The position numbers and the translations under genes were made by a program. Under the pieces are notes generated by a model. That model was not told the DNA's origin. It saw only the letters and a program-made list of their open reading frames with translations, and searched no databases. Shown piece by piece: positions 11,934-24,566 of a stretch of DNA of 64,000 nucleotides (position 1 is its first letter; every line of letters begins with the position of its first letter). The stretch is from Daphnia carinata (taxonomy: Eukaryota; Arthropoda; Branchiopoda; Diplostraca; Daphniidae): NCBI RefSeq assembly GCF_022539665.2, contig NC_081336.1, positions 8,098,778 to 8,162,777 of the forward strand. Direction: 5' to 3'.

Positions 11934-12852
11934 ATGTTCTCTTCTTTGCTTTTCTGCAGTTGTTTCATCGCCTTCCTGTCCGTCGGCTCCAGCAGCCAGG
12001 ATCAAGTAGACTACACTCCGTATTCCACCCTGTTGGCCCTTCTCACCGGAAATGCCGATCCATCGGCTGTTGAAAGCCCATACATAAGAAGACTTCCATC
12101 GCCAGGTAAGTTGATTTCATCCGTTTTATTTATGATTGGTTATGAGTTGAAATTAGCAATTTCACAATGCTAGACCATAACTTGCACGATTTCCGAATTC
12201 TAAGATAATTCCTGCAATCATCCAACAACGAAAAAATAATTAAGCCTTGTTTTGGCATTTCAGTACGACCTTACTATACCAAACCTGTCGCTGATTATTC
12301 CTCGTATTACCCAGTGTATCCGCCGCAACCATACCCTGAAATGTTTCGCCAACAACTATTCGAACGAAGGTTTCATCCGGAAGACCCAGAAGCTCAATTC
12401 TTACGCTCTGATTCGGATTCTCGTTTTCTCGGATTGAAAGCCAATGCAATAAAAGGATTGCTTACATCCTTGCGAGGACCACCTGGTAAATAGATCGTTA
12501 TTCAATTTCTTTGATATCCCAAAAAGAAAAGCGATAATTTTACGTTATCATTCTTTGTTCTGTTGTAGGTCCCCCTGGTCCTCCAGCTCCGGCACCAATT
12601 CCAGCAGGTCCAGCAGGTCCCCCAGGTCCCCCAGGCCCTCCTGGTCCTGATGGCGCTCCTGGCCCTGATGGTGCTCCTGGTCCCGATGGTGCTACTGGCC
12701 CCGATGGCGCTCAAGGCCCCGATGGTAATCCAGGTCCTGACGGTAATCCTGGTCCTGATGGTAATCCCGGTCCTGACGGTAACCCCGGCCCCGATGGTAA
12801 TCCCGGTCCTGATGGTGCTCCCGCACCAGCACTGACAGCAGTTAGAGTTTAA
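11934..12852 (+). CDS. Secreted short-chain collagen-like protein C
   Basis: Exons 11934-12105, 12264-12485 and 12569-12852 encode 225 residues with the same domains as gene B: signal peptide, [10 protein letters not shown] motif, Tyr/Pro spacer and Gly-X-Y region with GPDGAP and GPDGNP repeats. The protein is almost identical to B, and so are both introns. Only a few base changes are seen, mainly in the repeat exon and one in the 5' leader. AATAAA is at 13018-13023. An upstream in-frame ATG at 11835 would add a non-signal extension; the start at 11934 is preferred because it matches the TATA spacing and the start of the paralogues. Confidence 0.88.
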
Positions 12853-13033
12853 AATGTCCAAAGTGTTTCCAAGAACTTTGCAGGTAATTAACAACGGTAA
12901 TTAGGCACCCTGGTTTGGTTACGGAATGTCTGTTAAGAGGTTAAAATGGGTAAATGAACCAATATTAATCAATTTAAATTTTGGTCAAACATGAAGTTGT
13001 GATCATTAGTATTTACCAATAAACAAAATCAAA

Positions 13034-13206
13034 CAATATTCTAGTCCTCCAATTCTGTCAGCAATGCCAGCAAGTTGTCCAGGCCCTCGAGTTGCTGCTG
13101 GCGCTCGCGGTCCTGCGGTGTTCCTGGTCACGACAGTAAATCCGGGCTTGATGGTGCTCTGGGTCGCAATGGCAATATCTGTCCTGAAGGACCACCTGGA
13201 CCTTAA
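13034..13206 (+). pseudogene. Relic last exon of a fourth collagen-like gene
   Basis: Directly after the gene C polyadenylation signal, the sequence TCCTCCAATTCTGTCAGCAA aligns by eye to the start of the repeat exon of A-C. Triplet-like coding follows (GPRVAAGARGPA), then a frame change near 13120, then GLDGALGRNG and EGPPGP and a stop at 13204-13206. The following 3' region (to about 13370) resembles the 3' flank of gene C, including GGTCAAACATGAAG. Exons 1 and 2 are missing, so a deletion or unequal crossover removed them. Confidence 0.65.
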
Positions 13207-13339
13207 AAATGTCCTTGGTGTTCCCATAGTTTCTTGTTTACAAGCAACAGTGACGCTTCACTATGTTTTGAATATGGAATTTGTGTTAAATGACCTAAAG
13301 GGATAACAGGTCTACAGGACTTAAATTAATCAGTTTTAA

Positions 13340-14331
13340 CATTGGTCAAACATGAAGTAGCAATTTTCCAGGTAAAAATTCCTTACGTCAAACAACCAAG
13401 TTGGCTAAATGGTAGTTCTTCCTGTTTTTCTTCGAAGTTAGCCTGAATATCTTCTCAGCTTTGCAAACTTTTCCACATTATATGCATTTCCAACGTAACT
13501 AGAAAAACAATCAGATTTTGAACAGGTTTTCAATTTACAGGTAATCATTTCTTTCAAACTTTAATATAGTATATCTGTATACAGTATATATATATCTATT
13601 GGAGATACTTCCATCATCTGCAAAATCATATGTCCATTGCTATTACTGCTATCGTTTTAAAATCAAGCCACTGGCTTGATGACTACTTGAGAAGGTCAAA
13701 GGTGGATCTGTGACGAATTGAGATCTTAGTCCAATAATGAATTGAATTTGAAAGTAAAGTGGAGAAAATGTGTTTCACCTATTTCTATTTCATCTATATT
13801 AAAAAATTTCGTGCGATTAGGATTAAATACCTTGGGTAAGTGATAACTTATTCTCTCCTTTTTCTTCATCTGCTGTGTCGACACGTCTGTTCTCACATGG
13901 CGCTCGATCCTTAGTGCAATGGTCTCCGCAAATATCGGAAGTCAGACTCAACCAAATGGCGGGAAACGCTTCTTCTTCTTCTTCAAACCGCTGTAATTTT
14001 TGTTTACGGCTACTATTACTGCAACGGATTGGAGAAAAACAAATTTTTCTTGTTAGCAGGCGAGAGCTAAGAGGGTAAGAAACAACTCTTTGCAAACGCA
14101 GCAGCGGCACAAAAATTTTCCCGCCACTTGGAGGGGTCGATATTTATGGAAGAGGGTGTACCGCATTAATGTCAAAAGACAACGTTGTAAAAATTCAAAG
14201 TTATTTCTGCTAGAGTTCTGTTTGGGAAATTTCGGTTTTCTTGCCGCCTTTCTCATGATTTTGCGTCATTGCTTGTTATTGCAATAGTTAACAAATTCGA
14301 AGGCATCTTATCCAATTGCCATTTGTGAAAC
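13340..14331. other. Region between the collagen cluster and ALG10
   Basis: No gene is supported. Overlapping short frames occur on both strands at 13820-14290, none recognisable. TTTTCCCGCC near 14118 resembles an E2F site in the probable ALG10 promoter, but this is one short match. Confidence 0.4.
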
Positions 14332-16021
14332 ATGAATAAAAGGTTTGATAGTTATGTCCTTTCCGCACTCGTTTGTATAGTTGCTGTGTATGCTGGAAAC
14401 CTGTTGATAATCTCTAATCACATTAATGAAATCCAACCTACCCCATACCTTGATGAGATCTATCATGTTCCACAAGCACAAGAATATTGCAATGGAAATT
14501 TTACATATGTAAGGTGTAATAACTTCAATTAGTTTTTATAAGATTTTCATCAACCTTTGTCACGAACATCTATATAGTGGGATAACAGGATCACCACTCT
14601 ACCTGGATTGTATTTAATCTCTGTGGGTGTCATAACACCACTATCCAAATGGTTCGGTGAGAACTTCTGTGAAACTCACCACCTACGACTCACCAATGCT
14701 GCACTCAGTTTAAGTAGTTTCCTTGTATATGTTTGGTTAACGAAAAACATTCATCAAAGTTCCAGAGTAAGAACATTTATATGCACATTTGTTTGAAACC
14801 AAATTTATCTAAATTCTATTATCTAGGAGTGTGGCACTTGGAAGAGTATAGCATCTGCACTAAATCTTGCTATCTTCCCACCACTCTTCTTTTTTTCATT
14901 CCTGTACTACACTGATGTGGCTGCAGCCTTCCTTGTCTTTTTAATGTATGGCCTCCATATGCGGGGAAATAACATATTTGCGGCTATTGCGGGTAATACT
15001 CTGAGTGCTTAAAGTAAATAATTCTTCTTCAGATTTTATCTATTTTCGCTTTGTTTTGTTTGTTTGTTTTCTCAAAGGAGTTGCAGCCGTGACGGTTAGG
15101 CAAACATCTATTGTCTGGGTAATCTTAGTTGCAGTTGGGTGCTTTGATCTAGGTTTACAGCACCTCCTACTGAAAGCTAAAGAACGTAAACGTCATACCC
15201 TATCAAGTTGGCATCAGGTCCAAGTAAAGGAATTATATAATAGTAAATAGGTGGAGCAAATAAATTACCTTGACTTATTTTTACAGGTGATATTGAAAAA
15301 CTTCTTCCATTTGGCCCCTGCCTCTAGGAAATTTCAAATTATTAGCCAGCTCATTAGAAAACTGTTTCCGTACATTATAGTGGGACTTATTTTTGTCGCC
15401 TTCGTGGTAATCAATGACGGTCTGGTTGTCGGTGATCGTGCTGCTCATCAGGCCACGATTCATGTTCCACAACTTTTCTATTTGTTTGGCCTAGTCACAG
15501 TATTTGCCGCACCACATTGGATTCCCTTTTTGCTTCCATTTTGCAAAACCTGCCTTAAAAAATGGTTTTTAATTTTAATTACCATGGGACTAGTTGGACT
15601 AGTTATCCGATATAACACTCTGGTACATCCATACCTATTGGCTGATAATCGTCATTATACATTCTATATCTGGAAAAGAGTATTTGAATATCAGCCTTGG
15701 GGACGGTATGTCGTTATTCCACTGTACCTCTTTGGTGCATTTGCAACCTTCCGGACTATGTCAACAGCAAAAAGTTTTATCTTTGCTTTTGCTTTTGTTA
15801 TTTGTTGTTTTGTCGCCCTAGTACCGCAACGACTACTAGAAATACGCTATTTCTTGATTCCATTCTTGTTTGTACGACTGCATATTCCACCTCGTTCATG
15901 GATATCCCTGTTCGTCGAATTTGCTATTTACTTTGCTGTGAATGCTGCCACCATCTATCTTTTTATCACTCGTCCATTCTTTTGGGCTGATTCACCTTTG
16001 CCCCAACGTTTTATGTGGTGA
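14332..16021 (+). CDS. ALG10: Alpha-1,2-glucosyltransferase ALG10
   Basis: Adds the third, terminal glucose to the dolichol-linked oligosaccharide in the endoplasmic reticulum, using dolichyl-phosphate-glucose. Exons 14332-14508, 14578-14766, 14827-14992, 15078-15223 and 15287-16021 join without frame breaks into 470 residues, close to the usual 473 or so. The diagnostic N-terminal motif PYLDEIYHVPQAQEYC is at about residues 42-57, followed by WDNRITTLPGLYL. NLAIFPPLFFFSFLYYTD and VAAVTVRQTSIVWV mark further conserved loops between many hydrophobic segments. The donor of intron 4 (CAA|GTAAAG) was chosen because reading on reaches a stop and the splice restores the frame. The start codon is the first ATG of the open frame. 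The gene lies alone between the collagen cluster and YEATS4, in the same direction as both. Confidence 0.93.
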
Positions 16022-16260
16022 AGATTGCCTGAATACACACGTTTCCTATGAAGTCATGAATTGTAAAATAATTACGAATATCGGAATCCGGAATTTTCTT
16101 ACGTATCTTAACAGTTAAAATGGCTTGTGAAAATGAACTGGCAATGTGGCATTTCAGTTGTTTATGTCGCCAATGTCACAAGATATCTCTTCGAATTCAA
16201 TCCAGAAACTTTGGCGGAAAACAGATACATTTCATGACCTAAAATTAAAGCAAACATATA

Positions 16261-17419
16261 ATGTCAACTTTTGAATATGGACCAGATTCAGGTGGTCGGA
16301 CCAAAGTAAGCAGCTAATTAATTTGAAACCTTAAAGTTAAGTTGTTAGAAATTAGCCCAAACAATTTGTAGTTCCAAAGCCTTAGCTGTTATAGTGGCAA
16401 AGGAATGACCTAAAAATAGAAAGGGAAAAAAATATAGCACTGTTATATTAAGGTTAACTCACCGTTTGAGATCTAAATATTCCTGTGCATCAATCGTACC
16501 TGTAGTGTAGTGTAGTGTGAATGCTTGCCTTGTTTACACTACAAGAAGAAAAGGCACATTATGTAATGTAGTTTTTAATTGTGTTTTTTTTTTTGTTATA
16601 AAAGGGTATCATAATAAAACCAATAGTGTATGGAAATGTAGCCAAATATTTTGGCAAGAAAAGAGAAGAAGATGGTCATACACATCAATGGTAATGAGAA
16701 AGGTTTTTCTTACAGCTGTTGCCAAGTTAATTTATCTCTTGTTTTTTGGACGGTCTATGTTCGCCCTTATGAAAATGAAGACATGTCAACTTATGTGAAA
16801 AAGATCAATTTCAAGCTCCATGACAGCTATGCCAACCAAAACAGAGTGCTCACCAAACCTCCTTATGAAGTCACAGAAACAGGATGGGGTGAATTTGAAA
16901 TAGTCATAAAAATTTACTTTCAAGATCCTAATGAGAGACCTGTAAGTAAAACCCATTTTCAGATAGTTCTGTGACATCATAACTTCTAGAAATTTTCTTT
17001 ACAGGTCACCTTCTACCACATATTAAAGCTCTTCCAAAATTCCCCTGAAATAGTAGTGGGAAAGAAGCCTGTTGTCTCAGAGTTTTATGAAGAGATTGTT
17101 TTTCAAGAACCTACTGCAATGATGCAACAGTTGTTGACTAATATCCCACAACTTACAACTTCTCCAGTCAAACATGATTCAGACTGTAAGGCACATTTTC
17201 AAATTCATTTCATAAAAAAAAGGTGATTTATATTTAATTTTATTAGTTGAAGAAAAGAAGGTCACCACATTGGATAGCATAGTAAAAGCAAAAACAAAAG
17301 TGAAAAATGAACTCACAGAATTGAAAGACCGCCTCCAGTTAGCAAAGGAAACCATTCAGAAATTCAGGGATGAGGTGCAAAACCTTCAACTAGGTAACCC
17401 TGCCTCTGCTCAAACATAG
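16261..17419 (+). CDS. YEATS4: YEATS domain-containing protein 4 (GAS41)
   Basis: Reader of acylated lysines in histones and subunit of the TIP60/SRCAP chromatin complexes (NuA4/SWR1 equivalents). Exons 16261-16305, 16605-16690, 16749-16941, 17005-17185 and 17247-17419 give 225 residues against about 227 in human. The N-terminus [15 protein letters not shown] matches the family. The YEATS domain (about residues 15-145) has [29 protein letters not shown] and [14 protein letters not shown]. The last 60 residues form a coiled coil. The intron between exons 2 and 3 runs from GTAATG to a TG rather than an AG, the only placement that keeps the conserved HQWTVYV join. It is either a rare TG acceptor, a mutation or a sequence error. 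The gene ends 195 bases from the XRN1 stop, tail to tail. Confidence 0.92.
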
Positions 17420-17613
17420 TGTTTCTCAAATGAATTAACTTGTCCCAAGTTTTACTATTTCTATTTTATTGAATCAAAAATACAAAAAAAAAAAATACCA
17501 CAAATAACCATACAGCTGTTGTACTAGAGTAAGATCCGTGCGCATTGAAATTTAAAAGTCGGCATGTTTTTAACAAGTCAAGGTGTGAAGATCTTAAAAT
17601 CGCAAAATAATTT

Positions 17614-20600
17614 TTACGGTCCATTGAAACGAATAGCCAAACGGGATCCTGGAGGTTTAGACGAAGAGATGGGTCGGTTTTGAACTGGGGCACGTCCCGT
17701 AGTTTCAGTTGAAGCAACAGATCCAAACTGTTCGTCCTTGTCAACCGGAGAAACTTGCTCTACTTGAGTCTTTGGCACTTCTTTCATCTCTTTCTTTTCC
17801 GAAGAACAGGTAGATGCAGGTGTAAGTGGATGAGTTTGTGCCCGAGGTTGATGCTGAACGGAGTGGCGAGTAACTTGCATTGGCACAAAACTGTTAGGAA
17901 CTGGTCCTCGAACCGCTCCAAACGGCATTGTAGGCGGATGAGGGACAAACATAACATTACCAGGATGACGAACAGCGGGTGGAACTACCATGGGTTGCAT
18001 AACAATGGGGTTGTGCAATGCCATTGCAGCTGCTTGCTCAGCGGCCTGTTAAAAGCAGAAGTACAGGATGTAGGTAAAATTAATCGATTTTAGCTGTAAC
18101 AACAATTTTCACCTCGTTCTTTGACTTTGCAGCACATCTTCCTACTACTCCTAGAGGTAGGACAGATACCTCTGCCATTACACTGCCATCTTGAAGTAGG
18201 AGATAGTTGTAAACAGGAAGACCAAACCCTGTTGCAAGATAAAGATTTGCCTACAATTTCCAACGGATTCAAATTACGGTCCTATGTACCTTTTTGTTGC
18301 ATAACGTCCATTAGTTGGAGGCAAAAGCTGAAGACGGGAGGCGGCGGTTGGCGTGGTACAACATGACTGGTAATGGCGGATTGACTGGCCATATCAAACA
18401 GCTGTTGCACAGAGAGCGAAGGTCCAACGGGAACAGAGATTCCGGTTGGGAGTGGCGGAGGAGGTATGGTCTGTAAGGCAGCTTCAGCTGGTGGTATCGC
18501 TTGTACGACAACTTCATGTGGATTTATCGGTTGTTCTAATGGAATAGGCGGGGCTGCAGAGGGCCCCTTCGGTAAATTGGTGATCTTTGGAAGGTTTCTT
18601 GCCGCCTCCTGTAACGAAGGTAATTTTGGCGCCACTGGAACGGCGGGTTCTCTTTTCTTGGATTGAAACTGCGGTTTCTGTTTGGGCGTTTCCTGAGTAT
18701 TCACTACATGCGTGGTAGCTGAACCTTGTTGTTGCTGTTGTTGTTGTTGCTGCGTCTCATGTTGTTGAACCAGGGAATTCCATATGTCCATGAATGGAGA
18801 GGGAAGACTGGAAGGGCTTGGGGCCGATTTGACTGGAATGCGATTGCCTGATGAAGCGGATTTACTTCCAGGAGCCGGTGCAGGAGGATTTTCTACTTTC
18901 TTTCTCGTCAGCAGTTTCGGTTGGGGAACCTGTCTGGGCTGACCTGGCTGATGTTCCAATGAAGCTTTGTACGAACTATAATTTTGCTTCGGTTGGTTTC
19001 TGCTGGGACCTTCGGCGGCCTGAGATTGTTTATTCAAACCGCTTCCAGAAGGACGGACAACCGCTGTCGGCTTGCCTTGTCTTTCACGTTCCGTACGTTG
19101 TCGTACACCATGGGTTAAGTTGATCATGGCCCATACAGGTAGATGGTAGATCCTGTTGGGTGCATCCTGGATTCCTTTAATTGGCAACGCACCAGAAAAT
19201 TCTTCGTCAAAAAGAATTTCGTAGATGATATCCATCAGTTTCGTAGCGTTCTTTATGCCAATGACAGTACCACGAAGGCCTAGTGGCACAGAGTAACCTT
19301 GCCGAACATTAACAACTCGATCTAAAAGTTGATAAATGGCACTGGAATCTGGCGGAGTAGAACCAGACATCAAATCCGGTTTGTAAAGCAGATGGGGGCG
19401 CACTTGCATGACTAAAGGCTTTAGTTTCATAACCTTGGGTGGTCCTTGTCTCACCAGGTACGATAATGTGGTGCTGTCAATGCCATCTGATCCCCAACCC
19501 TAAATTACAATAAAAAATTAATGAAATAAATTTTTACAAAACAATCATCGACAAAAATCAAATTAATTTACCCTTCGCTCAGCGTTTGTACATGCGAGTG
19601 TCTGCACGAATTCATAAAGTTTATGGGCTTTTTCTGTTCCACCTTCGCCAAAAACCTGTTGGTCTGTGAAGTCATCCGAGCCAGAATGCTGCGCCAAGAA
19701 GTCAAAGAAGTCGGGGAACTCGTTGATGTATCGCTCCAAGACTTTGACAGTGTTCATAGAGTAGAGCCAGCCGCTGTCAGCTTTCTTGGACCATCCGGGA
19801 ATCTCTTCCTTTGACTTGTTGAACTTTAGACTGAGGCCAACATTAACTTTCTTTGGTCTACGAGGTTTACTTGAATTCTGTTCTTCCTCCGTTGGACTTA
19901 AAAGAAGGTAGATGGTTCCAGTGATGCGCGAAATCAAGTGAGTGCTGATACCAAGCCGCTTTGCCCCAACGTAGCCTGGTAAGTACTGACACTGGGATGA
20001 ACGTTTCTTTGCTTCTTCGTCATCTAGCTCATGAATATTATCAAATTCAATACGGATTCTCCCTCTAAAGTTTTTATCGGTTGACAAGACACGGCCTTTG
20101 AGACCGTAGCCAGGGTGTCCGAGCATGAAACACGTAGACTGTGGTGGGAAAACCTCGGCCAGGGTAGAAAACTGGTGAACACACGACTCTTTCACTTGCA
20201 ATTCTTTTACAGTGGCTTGTAGGGCATACGGAATGGGTATTGGGCTCCACTGTTTTTCTAAAGTGACACGGCCATTTTGAGTGCAAACATATTTTCGTCC
20301 AGTGATAGGAGCGGCATAAACTAAAATATGTGTAGTGCCTATATCAACACCCCAACGGTTGGCGTATCTATCAGAATTTTTAAAAAAATTAAGCAATGCA
20401 ATTATATGATAGTTATGTTAGTTGAGGGGCATACCGTGTCCCAATTTCTTTTTCTTGTAAATGCCATTCATCAACATCTCTCGGAGTCATGGGCATTTTC
20501 TGGACTTCTCCATCGAGCTTATAGTTGACACTACCACCTTCGCCAAAAGATTCGATTTCGAAACTGTACTTGCACTCCGTACTGGCTACAGCCACAACGC

Positions 20601-23600
20601 GAGCCTCTTGTAAATGAGGCCAACTAACGAAAACCGTATTCCCACAATAGCGTTTGCCAGTATCATGGATGTCAGGAACCGAATCTTGCAACAGCGTTAG
20701 TACCATCGATTCGTTTAGAGTGTTCATGTTAAACACACAGATGGAAGACTTTTTCAAGGTTGCCTGCATAGATAAGAGGCATATAGCATTTTAAAATCGA
20801 ACTTATTGAAGAAGGATGCAGATTATGAACGTCTATCTTACCGTGAAAGGTAAATTTTTCATGGAAGGGAATCCGGGAATAAAACGATCTGGGTTAAAGC
20901 GAGGATGAAGAGCCTTCACAAGTCGCTCAGGCGGCATTACGAATGCATCTCGCGTTATCTCTTTGCATAATGCGTGGTTGTGGGCAATAGGAGGAAAATA
21001 CGCGGGTGCTTTATACTCGCCTGTATAAAAAACGAAGGTAACGTTATGAACATTTATTTAAAATAATGCGTTGCTTACCAAGATCTTCTTCTGTGTGTAT
21101 ATAGACTTGCATAGGGCCGTGTCGATTACGATTTCTTTCTTCTTCGGACAATCGTGAATCGCAATCTTTCATGGCAGAAATAAGCCTCTTCTCGTCAATA
21201 AAAGGAATCAACACCACCGCCTCCCATTCTTGTTGCTTTCCATTCTTGTCCGTCTGTCATATTGCAAGAAATCGGTCATTAGTTCAATATTTGAACAACT
21301 TGATACATAATATTGGATTAATTTTTATAGTAGTACGTACTTGAAAATTAGACGGGTAATAATCAATAATCGGACTGTCGACCGACGACATAAGGCTGTG
21401 ATGTGCGACAGGAAGAAGGGCTTTGCTAGCGGCAGGTAGCACACCTAACAGCTGCTCGTAGGGCAGGAAAGGCTGACCGAGGTCGTATTTTAATTCGAGA
21501 TGGGCGAAATTTCGGACATCCGATACGTAAGGTGCATAGTGATGAGGATAATACCACGACCACGAACACACACCATTGTAGTAATAATGCAGGATCCATT
21601 GTATGGCAAGAACATAGCCTTCGGCTTGATCACGAAGGACACCGCTATAAAGAACCGAAGTTTTTAACATCTTAAACAATATATATTTTTTATAAATCAG
21701 GGGTACCTGTCAACTTCACTATACTCCATTTTCTCCATATAATAGTTCCTTTTATGGGCCTTAAATTCAAGTTGAAACTGCTTATCTTCGTCGGAAGAAG
21801 TGTAATCGTCACCATCTGAAACGTAGCTTTCTCCTTCTTCGTCATCCTCTCCTTCCCCATCGTCGATATCAGGTTCTGTGTCTTCTCCGATTTTTATAAC
21901 GCCAAGCGGTGTACTCAGCAGCTTATCGACACCGTTTTCATCGGAATCGGCGCTTTCTTCGCGCAACATGTCTTCCACTTCGGCAGCCTTGGCAAGTAAA
22001 AAGCTTGCCGTGTCAGAGGCTGGTGCAGGAGCAAGAGGCTTCATGTCAAATTCAGTCTAAGTGCAATATAGAACGTAATCCAACAAAACTAATAGAATTT
22101 AAGGGTGCAGGAAATAACGTACCTCGACTAGTTTCTTGCGACCGTGTCGACTCTCCAGCCATTTCACGTCCGCATAAATATCATTAAAATGCTCATAGTC
22201 GATCAAAGTCAGGCGTTCCATGAACTTTTCAAAACGAGGCAAGTTCAGCAGGCCGTTTTCATTTATGTACCCATCCAGTGTAGGTAACACTTCTATATAA
22301 GCTGAATAAAGCAACGGTAATGCTCCTTTGTTGATGTGGAAATGAGGAAGATTAGGAATGAAATCATTCCCGACCAAAAAACCCATCAGAACCTTAAAAA
22401 AAAAAAAAGACAAGTTAATTATTTTCTGAGGTATATACCATTAATAAAATTGCTTGGTCTGTTGAACTCACCCAATCATCAATAATATGTTCTAGGTCAT
22501 AGGGGAATTTCAGTTTAGTTTTCACAGAGGCGAATTCTAGATCTAAATATTCTCGAAACAATGATAAATGCAGCAGGTGAAAAGTGGTCTCTTCTGGCGT
22601 AGTGATTCTCTTCTCATTTTTCTTTCCACCGAATCTGACCTAGTTTGGTAGGTTATGTTTAAATTAGCATAAATATACCACACGTTAAAGATAAAAAGTG
22701 TTACTTCTTCTCGGAGTAAGGAGAAATACGGTTCGTGGGAACACAAACCCAGCATCATGAGATCAGCATCCAACCCGTAGAGACAGTGACGTGTCTCGGC
22801 GTTATAATCGGGCTGACTTCTTTGAAAACGGATAAACTCCATAATTTTGTGCTCTCCTTCTCCAGGAACCTGTCAAATTGCCATGGGTTATGTCGTTTTC
22901 AAATCAAGAAAATTTGTTAAAAATTACCTGATGGCCTGACAAAATAACTTGAGTATTCTGCCAGAGGGGATCAGTGGATACTTTATTTGTGACAAAAAAT
23001 TGCAATTGTTTCTGAAGGCTGTCCATAAATTCTGTTCCAGGAGTGATGCAATTAGAATCAAATCTTTTTTCCTCTGGCAAAACCTCTCCCTAGATATATT
23101 TAATTATTTTATATCTGTCTTTAGGTGCTAATGAATATTTGTACTTTTCTGAGGGCTTCCTTCTCTTTATCTTCTGCTTCTTTAGCTGAACGAAATCTTC
23201 TACCACGTTGCTGATTCATTTTGGCACGGGGAGCAACACCATCAATAGCCATAAAGAACACTTTCTGAGGCCTGATTAGTCGAAATAGTACCTAAAAGCA
23301 AGTTTTACGTGAAGATGTCATTAAGAGATTGCATGAAATATTACCTCTAAATAGTGGAAAATGTCTGAAAAAATCTTTTCCTCAGAAATCCTAAAGTGAA
23401 CATCTTCATCGTTTGGATGAGAGCAGTTGTGAATAATTCCATTCATGTCCAAATATAAATTGTCAAACTCAGGTATCTAAATATGACAAAGATGTTAAAT
23501 CAAAATAGGAAAAAAATTCTACAGGTAAACTTGCCTGATATTCTTTTACTGTCTCGCTGAGGCAAGGATAGCGTTCGCTAATCCATCTGTAAAATTTGGG

Positions 23601-23609
23601 AACACCCAT
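17614..23609 (-). CDS. XRN1: 5'-3' exoribonuclease 1 (XRN1, pacman)
   Basis: Cytoplasmic processive exonuclease that degrades decapped mRNA. Sixteen exons in order: 23609-23535, 23476-23345, 23291-23145, 23089-22928, 22869-22705, 22639-22472, 22392-22123, 22056-21707, 21644-21341, 21253-21079, 21020-20842, 20763-20435, 20367-19572, 19499-18290, 18228-18113, 18045-17614. All phases agree, giving 1669 residues. The start [19 protein letters not shown] is the family N-terminus. Catalytic acids are visible in [46 protein letters not shown] and [13 protein letters not shown]. After the nuclease core come the acidic spacer (exon 8), the long beta-barrel/winged-helix part (to about residue 1150) and a Gln/Pro-rich tail. 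The first intron begins with GC (CAG|GCAAGT). The start codon is 957 bases from that of divergent TDP-43. Confidence 0.95.
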
Positions 23610-23633
23610 GGCGAAAGCTTGTAACAATTAACT

Positions 23634-24128
23634 ATGAAACTTATGACAGTGAGTACAATAGTTTTATTTTCCTCTCCCTTAATGATGTATGTCCCAAATT
23701 TCACTATGGCTGTAATCGAGACTTTGATCAAAGCATACAAACAAGAGGCAAAATTTTTATTCTTTCCTTCTCGTGCAAAAAGCGACATTGCGCGATCGCC
23801 GTTTTGGTTTTTCACAATCTATATTAGCCAACCATTTGTTGTAATTTGTGGAGCATATCGTTCAGAAAACACTAGAAAAATCATCGATTTCGTGGAATCG
23901 AAATTTTTCAAAAACATTGCAAAAAGGAAGAAGTGTCACGATTGTCATCAACTAGCTTATGCGTTGTATATGCAAATGACCATTCTTGGTTCTGTTTACA
24001 ACAGATGGCTGTTTCCACCAAATTTACTAATTCAAATAGGTGGCATTTTCTTTAGATTGAACTATGTCAAACTTTCTGTATTCATCCGCCCACGAGCAGC
24101 CTTTTCAAACATAACAAGACGCATATGA
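23634..24128 (+). other. Orphan open frame of 164 codons in the XRN1/TDP-43 divergent promoter
   Basis: The frame starts with ATG 25 bases upstream of the XRN1 start, on the other strand, and runs to TGA. The protein would be basic, with several hydrophobic stretches (FTIYISQPFVVICGAY, LIQIGGIFFRLNYVKLSV) and a CHDCH pair. No family is recognised, and no TATA box or splice signal supports it. The rest of the gap to 24566, including a TG run at about 24382-24391, is probably promoter and 5' leader of TDP-43. Confidence 0.25.
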
Positions 24129-24566
24129 TTACAACGATAGCGAGAGACTGTGGGAGGTCTGTGACGTTTTGCGTTCCGGGTCTTAAGGGGGGTAGGGGGA
24201 AGGGGAAAGAAATCCAGAATGGCGTCTGCTTAACTTTCGTATGGATGAATTGGATGGCTGTGTTGGGTTGGCCGTGCAAGTTTGATGCCTGAGAGAGACG
24301 TTTGGCTGTAAATGGTTGTATGTGATGAACTCTAGAGTCAGCTTTTGTATTTAGAGGGTGTGAAAAGTGTGGGATTGAGAGTGTGTGTGTGTTTCTTTCC
24401 GAGTGTAAAGATCGGCTCCTTCTCCCTCTTTCCAGTTGTGTACAGCTCGAGTCACCGTCGATGGAAACGACAGCATTTCATTCCCCGTTTGCGATGATTA
24501 TTTATCCGTACGATCGATCATTGTAAGAGTTGTTAGTACCTCGTCGGTTAATTTACCCGCCTGAAA

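Noticed and set aside
13823-14110. 95-codon minus-strand frame with an acidic stretch
   Set aside because: The Glu run is the complement of a TTC repeat; overlaps another open frame and has no family feature.
14110-14130. E2F-like site near the ALG10 start
   Set aside because: Single short match; kept only as a remark, not as a regulatory feature.
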